The notes under the pieces: generated by a model
The model's database searches: none
What the model saw: the letters and a program-made list of their open reading frames with translations, nothing else
Told to the model about the DNA's origin: nothing
Assembly: GCA_024405335.1 (NCBI GenBank)
Contig: JAKSOX010000065.1
Location: 1-9,183 of the forward strand
Direction: 5' to 3'
Source: Kiritimatiellia bacterium
GTDB taxonomy: Bacteria > Verrucomicrobiota > Kiritimatiellia > RFP12 > UBA1067
DNA: 9,183 nucleotides
Shown here: positions 1 through 6,575 of the stretch, piece by piece
How positions within the stretch are numbered: the stretch's first letter is position 1
Layout of the letters: every line of letters begins with the position of its first letter
Program-made: the position numbers and the translations under genes

Positions 1-1013
1 GCGTTCTTGAGGCAGAGCCCGAAGTTGTGCAGGGCCGCCACGTCGTCCGGGAAAATCTCCATGCGGTTTTCGTAGCAGTGCAGCGCGCCGGCGAGATTGC
101 CGATTTTCACGTGCAGCCGCCCCTCGCGGTCCATCGCGTCGGCCAGCGCCGTGAGCAGCGGATCGTGCGGACTCGCCTGCGCGGCGCGCGCCCAGCGCGC
201 CAGCGCGTTCGTCCGGTTGCCGGCCGCCGCGTCGTCGTGGCCCAGCAGCACCTCGCGGCGCGCGCCCTGCGCGACTTCGACCGCGTTCGAAAACGCGGCC
301 AGCACTTCGGGATCCACGCCGCCCGGATCGATCCACGAAAAGGCGGGGTGGGCGAGCGGAGTCAAATCGATCGTCCGCAGCGGCGCGTCCGCGCCTTCCG
401 GCGTGGGACGGAAAAGCGCGCGCAGCCCCTTCCACCATCCCGCCAGCGCTCCCTGCCGCGGCGCGTCCGCGAGGGCGGGCGCGACTTCCGCCACGTCCCC
501 CACGTAGCACGAAAGCAGGTCGGACGGCGCATAGACGCGCGCCGCGGCGAAGCGGTCGAACGACGCGGGGTCCTCGAACTCCCGGAGCAGTTTTTCCAGC
601 GGCAGCGTCCCGCCCGCCGTGAACACGTAGTCGTAAAGCCCCGTGCTCCACACGCGGCAGCCGCCGTGCTCCGCAGCGTAGTCCTCCAGCAGCGCGCGGA
701 AACGTCCGCGCGTGAGCATCCGCGCGTCGACGTGCAGGGCGTGGGTTTGGCCGGGCACCGCCGCCACGAGCGCCGCGGGCAGCGCGGGACGCGCGTCGCC
801 GCGCGTCGCGAGATTGCGGTACGCGCGCACGGCGTCCGGCAGGCACCACGGCAGCGCGGCGCTCGCCGCGCACAATCCGAGGAACGTCGAGTGGCGGCGC
901 ATGGCGTTTTCCTGGAGATACCACCAGGCGTGCCGCAGACGCGGCGTGGCCACCGCCCCGGCGACGGCGTAGGCCACCGCGGCCCCGGCCAGGATTTTCC
1001 GCCAGCCCTTCAT
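1..1013 (-). CDS. Membrane-anchored TPR protein resembling the C-terminal part of spermidine-synthase-like fusions (3' end outside window)
   Basis: This frame is open from ATG at 1013 to the left edge, giving 337 residues and no stop. The ATG overlaps the waaA stop by 4 nt (ATGA), so translation is probably coupled; a GGAGG lies 13 nt upstream. Residues about 7-23 form a hydrophobic Ala/Val-rich segment that could be a signal peptide or membrane anchor. Residues about 75-185 read like the region that follows the catalytic domain in large spermidine-synthase-like (SpeE fusion) proteins: a 'DARMLTRGRFRALLEDY' stretch (98-112), a 'DYVFTAGG' strand (128-135) and a 'YAPSDLLSCYVGD' stretch (161-173). 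I see no SAM-binding Rossmann motif before it. Residues about 287-324 look like one TPR hairpin ('NLAGALHCYENRMEIFPDD', 306-324) and a second begins at the edge. The family is inferred by eye; it may simply be an unnamed TPR protein. Aminopropyltransferase activity is not supported. Confidence 0.6.
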   Translation of the reverse strand, partial: MKGWRKILAGAAVAYAVAGAVATPRLRHAWWYLQENAMRRHSTFLGLCAASAALPWCLPDAVRAYRNLATRGDARPALPAALVAAVPGQTHALHVDARMLTRGRFRALLEDYAAEHGGCRVWSTGLYDYVFTAGGTLPLEKLLREFEDPASFDRFAAARVYAPSDLLSCYVGDVAEVAPALADAPRQGALAGWWKGLRALFRPTPEGADAPLRTIDLTPLAHPAFSWIDPGGVDPEVLAAFSNAVEVAQGARREVLLGHDDAAAGNRTNALARWARAAQASPHDPLLTALADAMDREGRLHVKIGNLAGALHCYENRMEIFPDDVAALHNFGLCLKN

Positions 1014-2329
1014 GCCATGCCCAGCGCCTCCGCGATTTCGCGCGCGATGCGCGCCGTGGCCCCGCGGCGGCGCGCCACGGCCTCCACCGCCTTGGCGCCC
1101 AGCGCCCGCCGCGCCTCGGGATCGGCCACGTACTTCGCGAGAGCCGCTTCCACGCCCGCCGCGTCGAGCTGCTGGTCGATGGCGGCGGACGCCAGAAGGT
1201 CGCTCATCACGGGACGGAAGTTTTCCGTGTTCGGCCCCACCACCGTGGCCACGCCGCACAAGCACGGTTCGATCATGTTCTGGCTGCCGTGCGCCGAAAC
1301 CGTCTTGCCCACGAACGCCACGGACGCGATGCCGAAAAGCCCCATGAGCTCGCCCGTGGTGTCCGCGAGGAACACCTCGCGCGCGTCCGCCGCCGCGCCC
1401 GCCGGACGCTTCGCCGGCGCGTCCGCGCCGCGCGACCGGCGGCGGCACGCGAATCCCGCGGCGAGCACGTTCGCCTCCACGGCGTCGGCCTTTTCGAAAT
1501 GGCGGGGCGCGATCACGAGCTTGAGCGCGGGATCCGCCGCCAGCGCGCGTTTGTACGCGCGCAGCATCAGCTCGTCCTCGCCCGGCCACGTGCTGCCGCC
1601 CAGAAGGACGTTCCCTTCGCCCACCCAGGCGCGGAGCTCGCGCTCCTTCGCCTCGTTCCGCCGCGCGACGTCGAACTTGACGCTGCCGCTCACTTCGATC
1701 GCGGCGGCGTCGCCGCCCGCGTCGAGGATGCGGCGGCGGTCGAGATCGCTTTGCGCCCAGATTCTGGAAAACGCGCGGAAACAGTCGCCGAAGAACCAGC
1801 GCAGCCGCCGGTAGCGCGGCGCGGAACGGTCCGAAATGCGCGCGTTCACGAGATACAGCGGCACGCCCGCGCGTTGGACGCGGCGGATGAAGTTCGGCCA
1901 GATTTCCGTTTCCGTGAGAATCACCGCGCACGGATCCACCGCCGCGAAGGCGCGGTTCACGAACGCCGGGAAATCGACGGGGTTGTAGATCAGCACGTCC
2001 GCCGCCGACACTTCCTTCTCGGCGATTTTCCAGCCCGTCGAGGACGTGGTGGAAAAAACGAAGCGGACGCCCGGCGCGACCTCGCGCATCGCCCGCATCA
2101 ACTGCCCGGCCACCTGCACTTCGCCCACGGAGACGGCGTGGATCCACACCGGCTTCGCGCCGTTTTCGCGCAGCGCCTTCAACCGCGCCGCGATTTCGGC
2201 GGGGTGGCGCCCGAACCGGTCGCCCATGCGCGCGCGGTAGCCGCCGCGGCGGCGCATCCGGTTCAGGAAGAACGGCAGCATCGCCGCATAGCCCGCGGCG
2301 AACAGGACGTTATAGACAAACCATTTCAC
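1010..2329 (-). CDS. waaA: 3-deoxy-D-manno-octulosonic acid (Kdo) transferase
   Basis: The 439-residue product is close to the usual 400-430 for WaaA/KdtA. This inner-membrane GT-B glycosyltransferase adds Kdo from CMP-Kdo to lipid IVA at the cytoplasmic face, an essential step in LPS core assembly. Visible signatures are an N-terminal hydrophobic anchor (about 3-21) followed by the basic 'RGGYRARMGDRFG', 'HAVSVGE' (64-70, with Glu70 at the catalytic base position), 'TETEIWPN' (139-146), 'GGSTWPGEDE' (244-253), 'APRHFEK' (274-280) and 'TTGEL' (324-328). The usual GGHN-x-x-EP segment reads 'HGSQNMIEP' (347-355), so the second Gly and the His of the motif are changed. Residues about 296-316 are an Arg/Ala-rich stretch that looks like a small insertion. 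The start is GTG at 2329; an in-frame TGA four codons upstream excludes any longer start. It has its own promoter-like element in the gap upstream and overlaps the next gene by 4 nt. Confidence 0.95.
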   Translation of the reverse strand: MKWFVYNVLFAAGYAAMLPFFLNRMRRRGGYRARMGDRFGRHPAEIAARLKALRENGAKPVWIHAVSVGEVQVAGQLMRAMREVAPGVRFVFSTTSSTGWKIAEKEVSAADVLIYNPVDFPAFVNRAFAAVDPCAVILTETEIWPNFIRRVQRAGVPLYLVNARISDRSAPRYRRLRWFFGDCFRAFSRIWAQSDLDRRRILDAGGDAAAIEVSGSVKFDVARRNEAKERELRAWVGEGNVLLGGSTWPGEDELMLRAYKRALAADPALKLVIAPRHFEKADAVEANVLAAGFACRRRSRGADAPAKRPAGAAADAREVFLADTTGELMGLFGIASVAFVGKTVSAHGSQNMIEPCLCGVATVVGPNTENFRPVMSDLLASAAIDQQLDAAGVEAALAKYVADPEARRALGAKAVEAVARRRGATARIAREIAEALGMA

Positions 2330-2410
2330 TTGGACGTTTCACTTTTCCGCTTCGTTGCTGGAAGCCCGTATTTTACCATCATCGGGCCCACTCGCGCAAG
2401 GGGATTGGCG
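2330..2410. other. 81-nt intergenic spacer between the 3D-protein gene and waaA
   Basis: This is the largest non-coding gap in the window and is visibly more AT-rich than its surroundings. It contains a promoter-like extended -10 element on the minus strand (2370-2378) and a weak 5-bp inverted repeat (2364-2368 with 2383-2387, loop 14 nt). No clear rho-independent terminator (strong stem followed by a T run) is present. Confidence 0.6.
2370..2399 (-). promoter_or_regulatory. Possible sigma70-type promoter for waaA
   Basis: On the minus strand the sequence TGGTAAAAT (2378 down to 2370) fits an extended -10 element (TG-n-TATAAT with one mismatch in the hexamer). TTGCGC (2399-2394) lies 18 nt upstream and matches only the TTG half of a -35 box. 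The element sits about 40 nt upstream of the waaA GTG, in the only sizeable gap of the window. It would let waaA be expressed independently of the T3SS-araD gene run. Single promoter calls in unknown GC-rich genomes are weak evidence. Confidence 0.35.
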
Positions 2411-2914
2411 CTATTCGGCCGGGAGAACGCGGACGGCGAGTTTGCGCGCGCCCCATTTGCGGGCGGCGTCGTGCGACGGAAACCAGACGTCGACGTGGCG
2501 TCCCTTGATCGAACCGCCCACGTCCTCGACGACGCCCGTGCCGTAGCCGGGTATTTCGAGCCGCGTGCCGAACTTGAAAACCACGGGGTCCGCAGCGACC
2601 GTGCCGTGCTTCGCCTTCGTTCCAACGGCGGTCACGCCCACCTTTTTGCGCTTGCCCTTCATGGGACCGTAGTCGTACACGGGCACGCCGAAGCCGAACC
2701 AGTTGCGCTTCCAGCCGCAGCACTTTCCGCAATTGCAGTAGCCCGTCACCAAAACGCCGCCGGCGACGTCCGCCTGCGGCGGAAAATCCGCTCGCGTGCC
2801 GCGCCATCTCGCGATCCACGCCGGCAAACACGCCAACGCCGCGGCGCCCAGCGCCAGAACCGCCGGCGCGAACGCGCGGCGGCGGAAGCCTTTCGTTTTC
2901 CGCCGCCTGCTCAC
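2411..2914 (-). CDS. Small 3D-domain (double-psi beta-barrel) protein, membrane-anchored, probable peptidoglycan-acting enzyme
   Basis: The 167-residue product has a basic N-terminus and a hydrophobic segment (about 15-34), which suggests anchoring in or export across the inner membrane. The rest is a clear 3D domain, the MltA/YabE/YocH-type barrel named for three aspartates. These are Asp109 in 'VAADP', Asp131 in 'GVVEDVGGSIKG' (127-138) and Asp142 in 'VDVWFPSHDAARKWG' (141-155). Characterised 3D proteins cleave or bind peptidoglycan glycan strands, so a murein hydrolase or lytic transglycosylase role is inferred. A cysteine cluster 'YCNCGKCCGW' (59-68; Cys60, 62, 65, 66) precedes the barrel and could form disulfides or bind metal. 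I chose GTG at 2914, which overlaps the stop of the preceding flavoprotein gene as GTGA with GGGAA 7 nt upstream; a longer start would run far into that gene. It may serve general wall turnover or assembly of the upstream secretion system. Confidence 0.85.
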   Translation of the reverse strand: MSRRRKTKGFRRRAFAPAVLALGAAALACLPAWIARWRGTRADFPPQADVAGGVLVTGYCNCGKCCGWKRNWFGFGVPVYDYGPMKGKRKKVGVTAVGTKAKHGTVAADPVVFKFGTRLEIPGYGTGVVEDVGGSIKGRHVDVWFPSHDAARKWGARKLAVRVLPAE

Positions 2915-3960
2915 GCGCGTTCCCGGGAGGCCGCGACGTGCGCCACCGCCAACCGCGCCGTCGCGAACGCGAGCGAGAGGTTGCAGCCGCCCGTGGGGCC
3001 GTCCACGTCCAGCACTTCGCCGGCGAAATGCAGGCCGGGGATCTTCCGCGCCGCCATCGTGAGCGGATCGATTTCGTCGAGCGCGACGCCGCCGAGCGTC
3101 ACGATGGCCTCCTTGAGGGGCCGCGGCGTCGGATTGCGGAGCGTCAGCGTTTCGCCGCCGAAGGCGAGCTCCACGGCGAACGGCGCGCCCGCCGCGAGGT
3201 TCTTCGCCGCCCACCGCTGGCAGTTGTAGACCGCCGCGCCCGCGACGCCCGCGCGGTCGAACTCGAGTTCGCCGCGCCAGCGGTAGCGCACCGCGCCGTC
3301 GACCACCACGCGTCCTTCGGCGTCCTCGTGCCGGCGCGGCACGCGCGGCGTGCGCAAATCGTAGCCCGTGAGACCGGCCTTGAGCGGCGTCACCCGGAGT
3401 CCGAGCGCAGCCGCCATTTTCTGCCCGTCGCCGACGCTGCCCGTCTTCGGGAACGAAACGCCGCCCGTGGCGACGAGCACGTTCTTCGCCCACACGGTGA
3501 AATGTTTCGTGGCGACGATGAAACCGTTCTTCACCGGCTGGAGGCCCGTCACCGCGCAGTTCGTGGCGATCGGGATTTCCTTCTCGCGCAGCAGGTCGCC
3601 GAGCGCGTGGACCACGTCCGCCGCCTTTTCGCTCGCGGGGAAGAGCCGTCCGTCCGCCATGCGCTTGACGCGCAATCCGAGGGATTTGAACCCCGCGGCG
3701 ATGCGCGCGGGCGGCAGCGCCTCGAGCGCCGCGCGCGCGAAGGACGCGACGGGTTCGCCGCAATCCGCGAGCATGCGCGCGGCCGGGACGTCCTTCGTGA
3801 AATTGCAACGGCCGTTCGCCGTCATCAGCATCTTGGCGGCGGGGCGCGCCTTGCGTTCGAACACCAGCGCCCCGACGCCGCGCTCGGCCGCGACGGCCGC
3901 AGCGAAAAGACCGGCGGCGCCGCCGCCGACGATCGCCAGCTCGACCGGTTCGTGCTTCAC
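2911..3960 (-). CDS. HI0933/YhiN-family FAD-dependent oxidoreductase, short form
   Basis: The 349-residue product is a cytoplasmic flavoprotein of the HI0933/YhiN (BaiN-like) family, whose physiological substrate is generally unknown. FAD-binding signatures are the dinucleotide motif 'IVGGGAAGLFAA' (10-21), 'TANGRCNFTKD' (47-57), 'VATGGVSFPKTGSVGDGQ' (163-180) and the C-terminal 'IPGLHFAGEVLDVDGPTGGC' (307-326), all in the expected order. Family members are usually about 390-420 residues. Here the stretch between 'AAVYNCQRW' (242-250) and 'EAIVTLGGVALDEID' (284-298) is only some 30 residues, so most of the usual middle helical insert seems to be missing. The start is GTG at 3960, one base after the araD stop, with AGGGGA 9 nt upstream inside araD. 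Translation is therefore likely coupled to araD, and the 3' end overlaps the 3D gene by 4 nt. No specific reaction can be assigned. Confidence 0.9.
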   Translation of the reverse strand: MKHEPVELAIVGGGAAGLFAAAVAAERGVGALVFERKARPAAKMLMTANGRCNFTKDVPAARMLADCGEPVASFARAALEALPPARIAAGFKSLGLRVKRMADGRLFPASEKAADVVHALGDLLREKEIPIATNCAVTGLQPVKNGFIVATKHFTVWAKNVLVATGGVSFPKTGSVGDGQKMAAALGLRVTPLKAGLTGYDLRTPRVPRRHEDAEGRVVVDGAVRYRWRGELEFDRAGVAGAAVYNCQRWAAKNLAAGAPFAVELAFGGETLTLRNPTPRPLKEAIVTLGGVALDEIDPLTMAARKIPGLHFAGEVLDVDGPTGGCNLSLAFATARLAVAHVAASRERA

Positions 3961-3961
3961 C

Positions 3962-4666
3962 TCAGCGCTTCCCCTGGCCGTAGTAGGCGTTCGGCCCGTG
4001 CTTGCGCGCGAAGTGCTTTTCCGCCACGTGCGCGGGCAGAAGCGGCGCCGCTTTCCGCGCGGCGAGCCCTTCCGTGAGCCGGGCCATCCGCGCCACCGTT
4101 TCCAGCGCCACGGCGTTGTCCACCGCCTGCATCGCGTCCGCGCCCCAGGCGAACGGACCGTGCCCCGCCGCCAGCACCGCGGGGCAGTGCATCGGATCCA
4201 AGCCGGCGAAACGCTCCACGATCGCCTTGCCCGTGTTGCGCTCGTAGGCCGCTTCGACTTCTTCCGCCGTGAGAGCGCGCGCGACGGGAACGGCGCCGTG
4301 GAAATGGTCCGCGTGCGTCGTGCCGTAGCAGGGGATTTCGCGGCCGGCCTGGGCCCACGCCGTCGCCTCCGGCGAATGCGTGTGCACGATGCCGCCCAAC
4401 GACGGAAACGCGCGGTATAGTTCGAGGTGCGTGGGCGTGTCGCTCGACGGTTTGAGACGGCCCTCGCGCACGCGCCCGTCCGCCAGATCCACCACCACGA
4501 GGTCGCGCGGTTTCAGCAGCCCGTAGGGGACGCCGCTCGGCTTGATGACCATGCAGCCCGTTTCCGCGTCGCGGCCGCTCGCGTTGCCCCAGGTCAAAAC
4601 CGCCAGTCCCTCTTCCCGGAGGCGCATGTTCGCGTAGTACACCTTTTTCTTGAGATCTTCCAGCAT
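3962..4666 (-). CDS. araD: L-ribulose-5-phosphate 4-epimerase (class II aldolase fold)
   Basis: The 234-residue product aligns by eye with E. coli AraD (231 aa) over its whole length. The enzyme interconverts L-ribulose 5-phosphate and D-xylulose 5-phosphate by a zinc-dependent retro-aldol mechanism, feeding L-arabinose or L-ascorbate-type sugars into the pentose phosphate pathway. Visible features are the N-terminal 'MLEDLKKKVYYAN', 'TWGNASG' (25-31), 'KPSG' (42-45), 'KPSSDTPTH' (72-80, Asp76), the zinc ligands 'HTH' (His95, His97), 'GTTHAD' (115-120, catalytic Asp120), 'GHGPFAWG' (168-175, His169 as third zinc ligand) and the C-terminal 'KHGPNAYYGQ' (222-231, catalytic-region Tyr). The ATG at 4666 is preceded by AGGAGG at 4-nt spacing, 19 nt after the sctU stop. 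No araA, araB or araC homologue is nearby, so the usual arabinose operon context is absent. UlaF/SgbE-type paralogues have the same activity and cannot be separated from AraD by sequence alone. Confidence 0.94.
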   Translation of the reverse strand: MLEDLKKKVYYANMRLREEGLAVLTWGNASGRDAETGCMVIKPSGVPYGLLKPRDLVVVDLADGRVREGRLKPSSDTPTHLELYRAFPSLGGIVHTHSPEATAWAQAGREIPCYGTTHADHFHGAVPVARALTAEEVEAAYERNTGKAIVERFAGLDPMHCPAVLAAGHGPFAWGADAMQAVDNAVALETVARMARLTEGLAARKAAPLLPAHVAEKHFARKHGPNAYYGQGKR

Positions 4667-4670
4667 GCGT

Positions 4671-4676
4671 CCTCCT
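4671..4676 (-). promoter_or_regulatory. Strong Shine-Dalgarno (AGGAGG) of araD
   Basis: A perfect AGGAGG sits 4 nt upstream of the araD ATG, in the 19-nt gap after sctU. It fixes the araD start and suggests efficient independent initiation even if the mRNA begins in the T3SS genes. Confidence 0.85.
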
Positions 4677-4685
4677 CGCGGGGCG

Positions 4686-5774
4686 TCAGAGTTCGATCGA
4701 ATCGAGCTCTTCGTCTTCCTTCTTCGCGTCGTTCAGGGCCTTCACCCACTTGAGCACTTCCGCCACCGGCTCGGCCAGTTCCACGGGCACGAACTCCTCG
4801 ATTTTCACCTGCGCGTACAAAGCGCGGGCCAGCGGCACGTTTTCCATGATCGGAATGCCCTCTTTCACGGCCGTGTCGCGGATGATTTTGGCGATGCGGT
4901 CCATGCCGCTCACCACGACCTTCGGCAACGGCGCTTCGTCCGGGCGGAAGCGGATGCCCACGGCGTAGTGGGTGGGGTTCGTGACCACGACGTCGGCCTT
5001 TTTCGTGGCCTGCGCCGGCGCGGGGCCGTTGAGGAGCTCGTTGCGGAAGTCGCGCTGGGCCTGCTTCACCTCCTGCGAACCTTCCTGCTCCTTGTATTCG
5101 CGCTTCACTTCGTCCTTCGACATCATCATCTGCTTGGTGAAGTTCCGCTGCTGGAAGATGCGGTCGACGATCGCGATCACGATGTAGCCGAAAGCCGTGT
5201 AGCAGGCGAAGTCCTTCAGGATCACCTTGAGCACGGGGAACACGTCGTCGATCGTGCCGTAGCAGATGGGCAGCAGCGCGGGAATCGACTTGGCGATGAT
5301 CTTGTAGATGAGGTAGCCAAGGAACGTCACCTTGACGATGTTCTTCACGAACTCGAAGACGTTCTTCATCGAAAAGATCTTCTTGGCGCCCTGCGCGGGA
5401 TTGAGCTTGTTCAAGTCCGGCTTGAGCGGCTCCAGCGTGAAGAGGAACCCCACCTGGACGGCGTTGGCGATGATGGCCACGGCCGCCGCCACGAGCACGA
5501 ACAGGAACGAATACTTCAAAATCAGCTTGCCCGCCTCCAAACCGGCGGCTGCCCAGCCGATTTCGCTCGCTTCGCCGATTTTCGAGCCCACGTAGCGAAT
5601 CAGCTCGCCCGTCTCGTCCATCAAGGCGACGCCCATCGAGCCGAGAATCGCCAGCAGCACCACCAGCAGCGCCGTGGACACGACGTCCTTCGACGTGCAC
5701 ACCTGCCCCTTCTGCCGCGCGTCGCGCAGCTTTTTCGGTGTGGGCATCTCCGTTTTCTCGCCGCCTTCGGCCAT
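4686..5774 (-). CDS. sctU: Type III secretion export apparatus switch protein SctU (YscU/FlhB family)
   Basis: The 362-residue product has the family's usual length and layout. It opens with the conserved basic segment 'GEKTEMPTPKKLRDARQKGQV' (from residue 5), followed by a four-helix membrane domain (about 33-207) that wraps the export gate entrance, a linker 'SKDEVKREYKEQEGS' (219-233) and a cytoplasmic switch domain. The autocleavage motif NPTH is intact at 266-269. Cleavage between Asn266 and Pro267 is known in this family to allow the change from needle subunits to later substrates, in concert with SctP. 'PLARALY' (314-320) and the acidic tail 'KKEDEELDSIEL' follow. The ATG at 5774 directly abuts the sctT stop, with GGGAGAGG 8 nt upstream inside sctT. 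It is the last T3SS gene of the visible block, and araD follows after 19 nt. Confidence 0.96.
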   Translation of the reverse strand: MAEGGEKTEMPTPKKLRDARQKGQVCTSKDVVSTALLVVLLAILGSMGVALMDETGELIRYVGSKIGEASEIGWAAAGLEAGKLILKYSFLFVLVAAAVAIIANAVQVGFLFTLEPLKPDLNKLNPAQGAKKIFSMKNVFEFVKNIVKVTFLGYLIYKIIAKSIPALLPICYGTIDDVFPVLKVILKDFACYTAFGYIVIAIVDRIFQQRNFTKQMMMSKDEVKREYKEQEGSQEVKQAQRDFRNELLNGPAPAQATKKADVVVTNPTHYAVGIRFRPDEAPLPKVVVSGMDRIAKIIRDTAVKEGIPIMENVPLARALYAQVKIEEFVPVELAEPVAEVLKWVKALNDAKKEDEELDSIEL

Positions 5775-6566
5775 TTACCGCGCCTCTCCCATGCCGATCA
5801 GTTCCATCACGGGGTTGAGGATTTCCGCCTGCTCCGTGTACATCAGCATGTTCATGATGAACGGCAGATAGATGACCAGCATGGCCAAGCCGAGCGCCGA
5901 CTTCACGGGCATCGACAGGAAGAACACGTTCAGCTGCGGCGCCGTGCGGTTCACGAACCCGAGGCCGATGGTGGCGAGGAACATCAGGATGATCACCGGC
6001 GCCGATATGACCACCGTGTTCTTGAGCATGGTGTCGAGCGACGAAAGGATGGTGGTGGCCGTCTGCGGGCCGAAATGCGGCTCGCCCCCGAAAATCGGCC
6101 AAACGGAATAGCTCGCGTACACCGCGCCCAACACGAGGAACACCGCCCCGCTCACGAAGAACATGGTCGAGACGATTTGCGTGAAAAAGATGCCCGTGGT
6201 GGACACCTGCGTGCCGGACAGCGGCGAATACACCTCGCCCATCGTCGCACCGCGCTGGTTGTCGATGAAGTTGCCCACGTTTTCGGCCACCCAGAACGGC
6301 ACGGCCGCGAAGAATCCGATCAGAAAGCCGATCAGCACCTCCTTGATCGCGATGGCCATCAGCATCCAGGCGTTGGGTTCGCCGGGCGGCATCGCGTCGA
6401 GCACCATGGGCACCGCCAGCACGGAAAATCCGAGGATGGCCGCGCGGCGCGCCGTGCCCGAAATCATCGACTCGCCCAACGCAGGGCAAATCATGAAGGC
6501 GCCCGTCATGCGGACGGACGCCAGCGCGAACACGATGATCCACCTATGCCAGTCGAGATACGTCAC
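5775..6566 (-). CDS. sctT: Type III secretion export gate protein SctT (YscT/FliR family)
   Basis: This 263-residue, very hydrophobic inner-membrane protein forms the SctR5-S4-T1 export gate with SctR and SctS. Family signatures include 'WVAENVGNFIDNQRGA' (92-107; the DNQRGA core is typical of SctT), several long membrane segments, and near the C-terminus 'PQLNVFFLSMPVKS' (210-223). The length is normal for the family (about 250-262). The start is GTG at 6566, 3 nt after the sctS stop, with an AGGTGAGG (6568-6575) overlapping that stop. The first residues 'TYLDWHRWIIVFALASVRM' fit the family N-terminus, so I see no reason to prefer a later Met. Confidence 0.95.
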   Translation of the reverse strand: MTYLDWHRWIIVFALASVRMTGAFMICPALGESMISGTARRAAILGFSVLAVPMVLDAMPPGEPNAWMLMAIAIKEVLIGFLIGFFAAVPFWVAENVGNFIDNQRGATMGEVYSPLSGTQVSTTGIFFTQIVSTMFFVSGAVFLVLGAVYASYSVWPIFGGEPHFGPQTATTILSSLDTMLKNTVVISAPVIILMFLATIGLGFVNRTAPQLNVFFLSMPVKSALGLAMLVIYLPFIMNMLMYTEQAEILNPVMELIGMGEAR

Positions 6567-6567
6567 G

Positions 6568-6575
6568 CCTCACCT
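6568..6575 (-). promoter_or_regulatory. Shine-Dalgarno supporting the sctT GTG start
   Basis: AGGTGAGG lies immediately upstream of the GTG at 6566 and spans the sctS stop codon. This supports initiation at GTG and coupling of sctT translation to sctS. Confidence 0.6.

Noticed and set aside
2364..2387. Rho-independent terminator after the 3D gene
   Set aside because: The stem is only 5 bp with a 14-nt loop and no T run follows on the minus strand.
2811..2870. Lipoprotein signal (Cys29) in the 3D protein
   Set aside because: The residues before Cys29 (ALA) do not fit a good lipobox, and the hydrophobic segment continues past the Cys, so a plain membrane anchor is more likely.
27..3229. Very long plus-strand open frames (27-1814, 1289-3229) of 595 and 646 codons
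   Set aside because: They are antisense to waaA, the 3D gene, the flavoprotein gene and the partial gene at 1-1013. Their products are Arg/Ala/His-rich with no recognisable motif, as expected for shadows of GC-rich genes.
4594..6543. Minus-strand open frame of 649 codons overlapping sctT, sctU and araD
   Set aside because: It is a different frame of the same strand, with a His/Arg/Gly-rich product and no family features, and it cuts across three well-supported genes.
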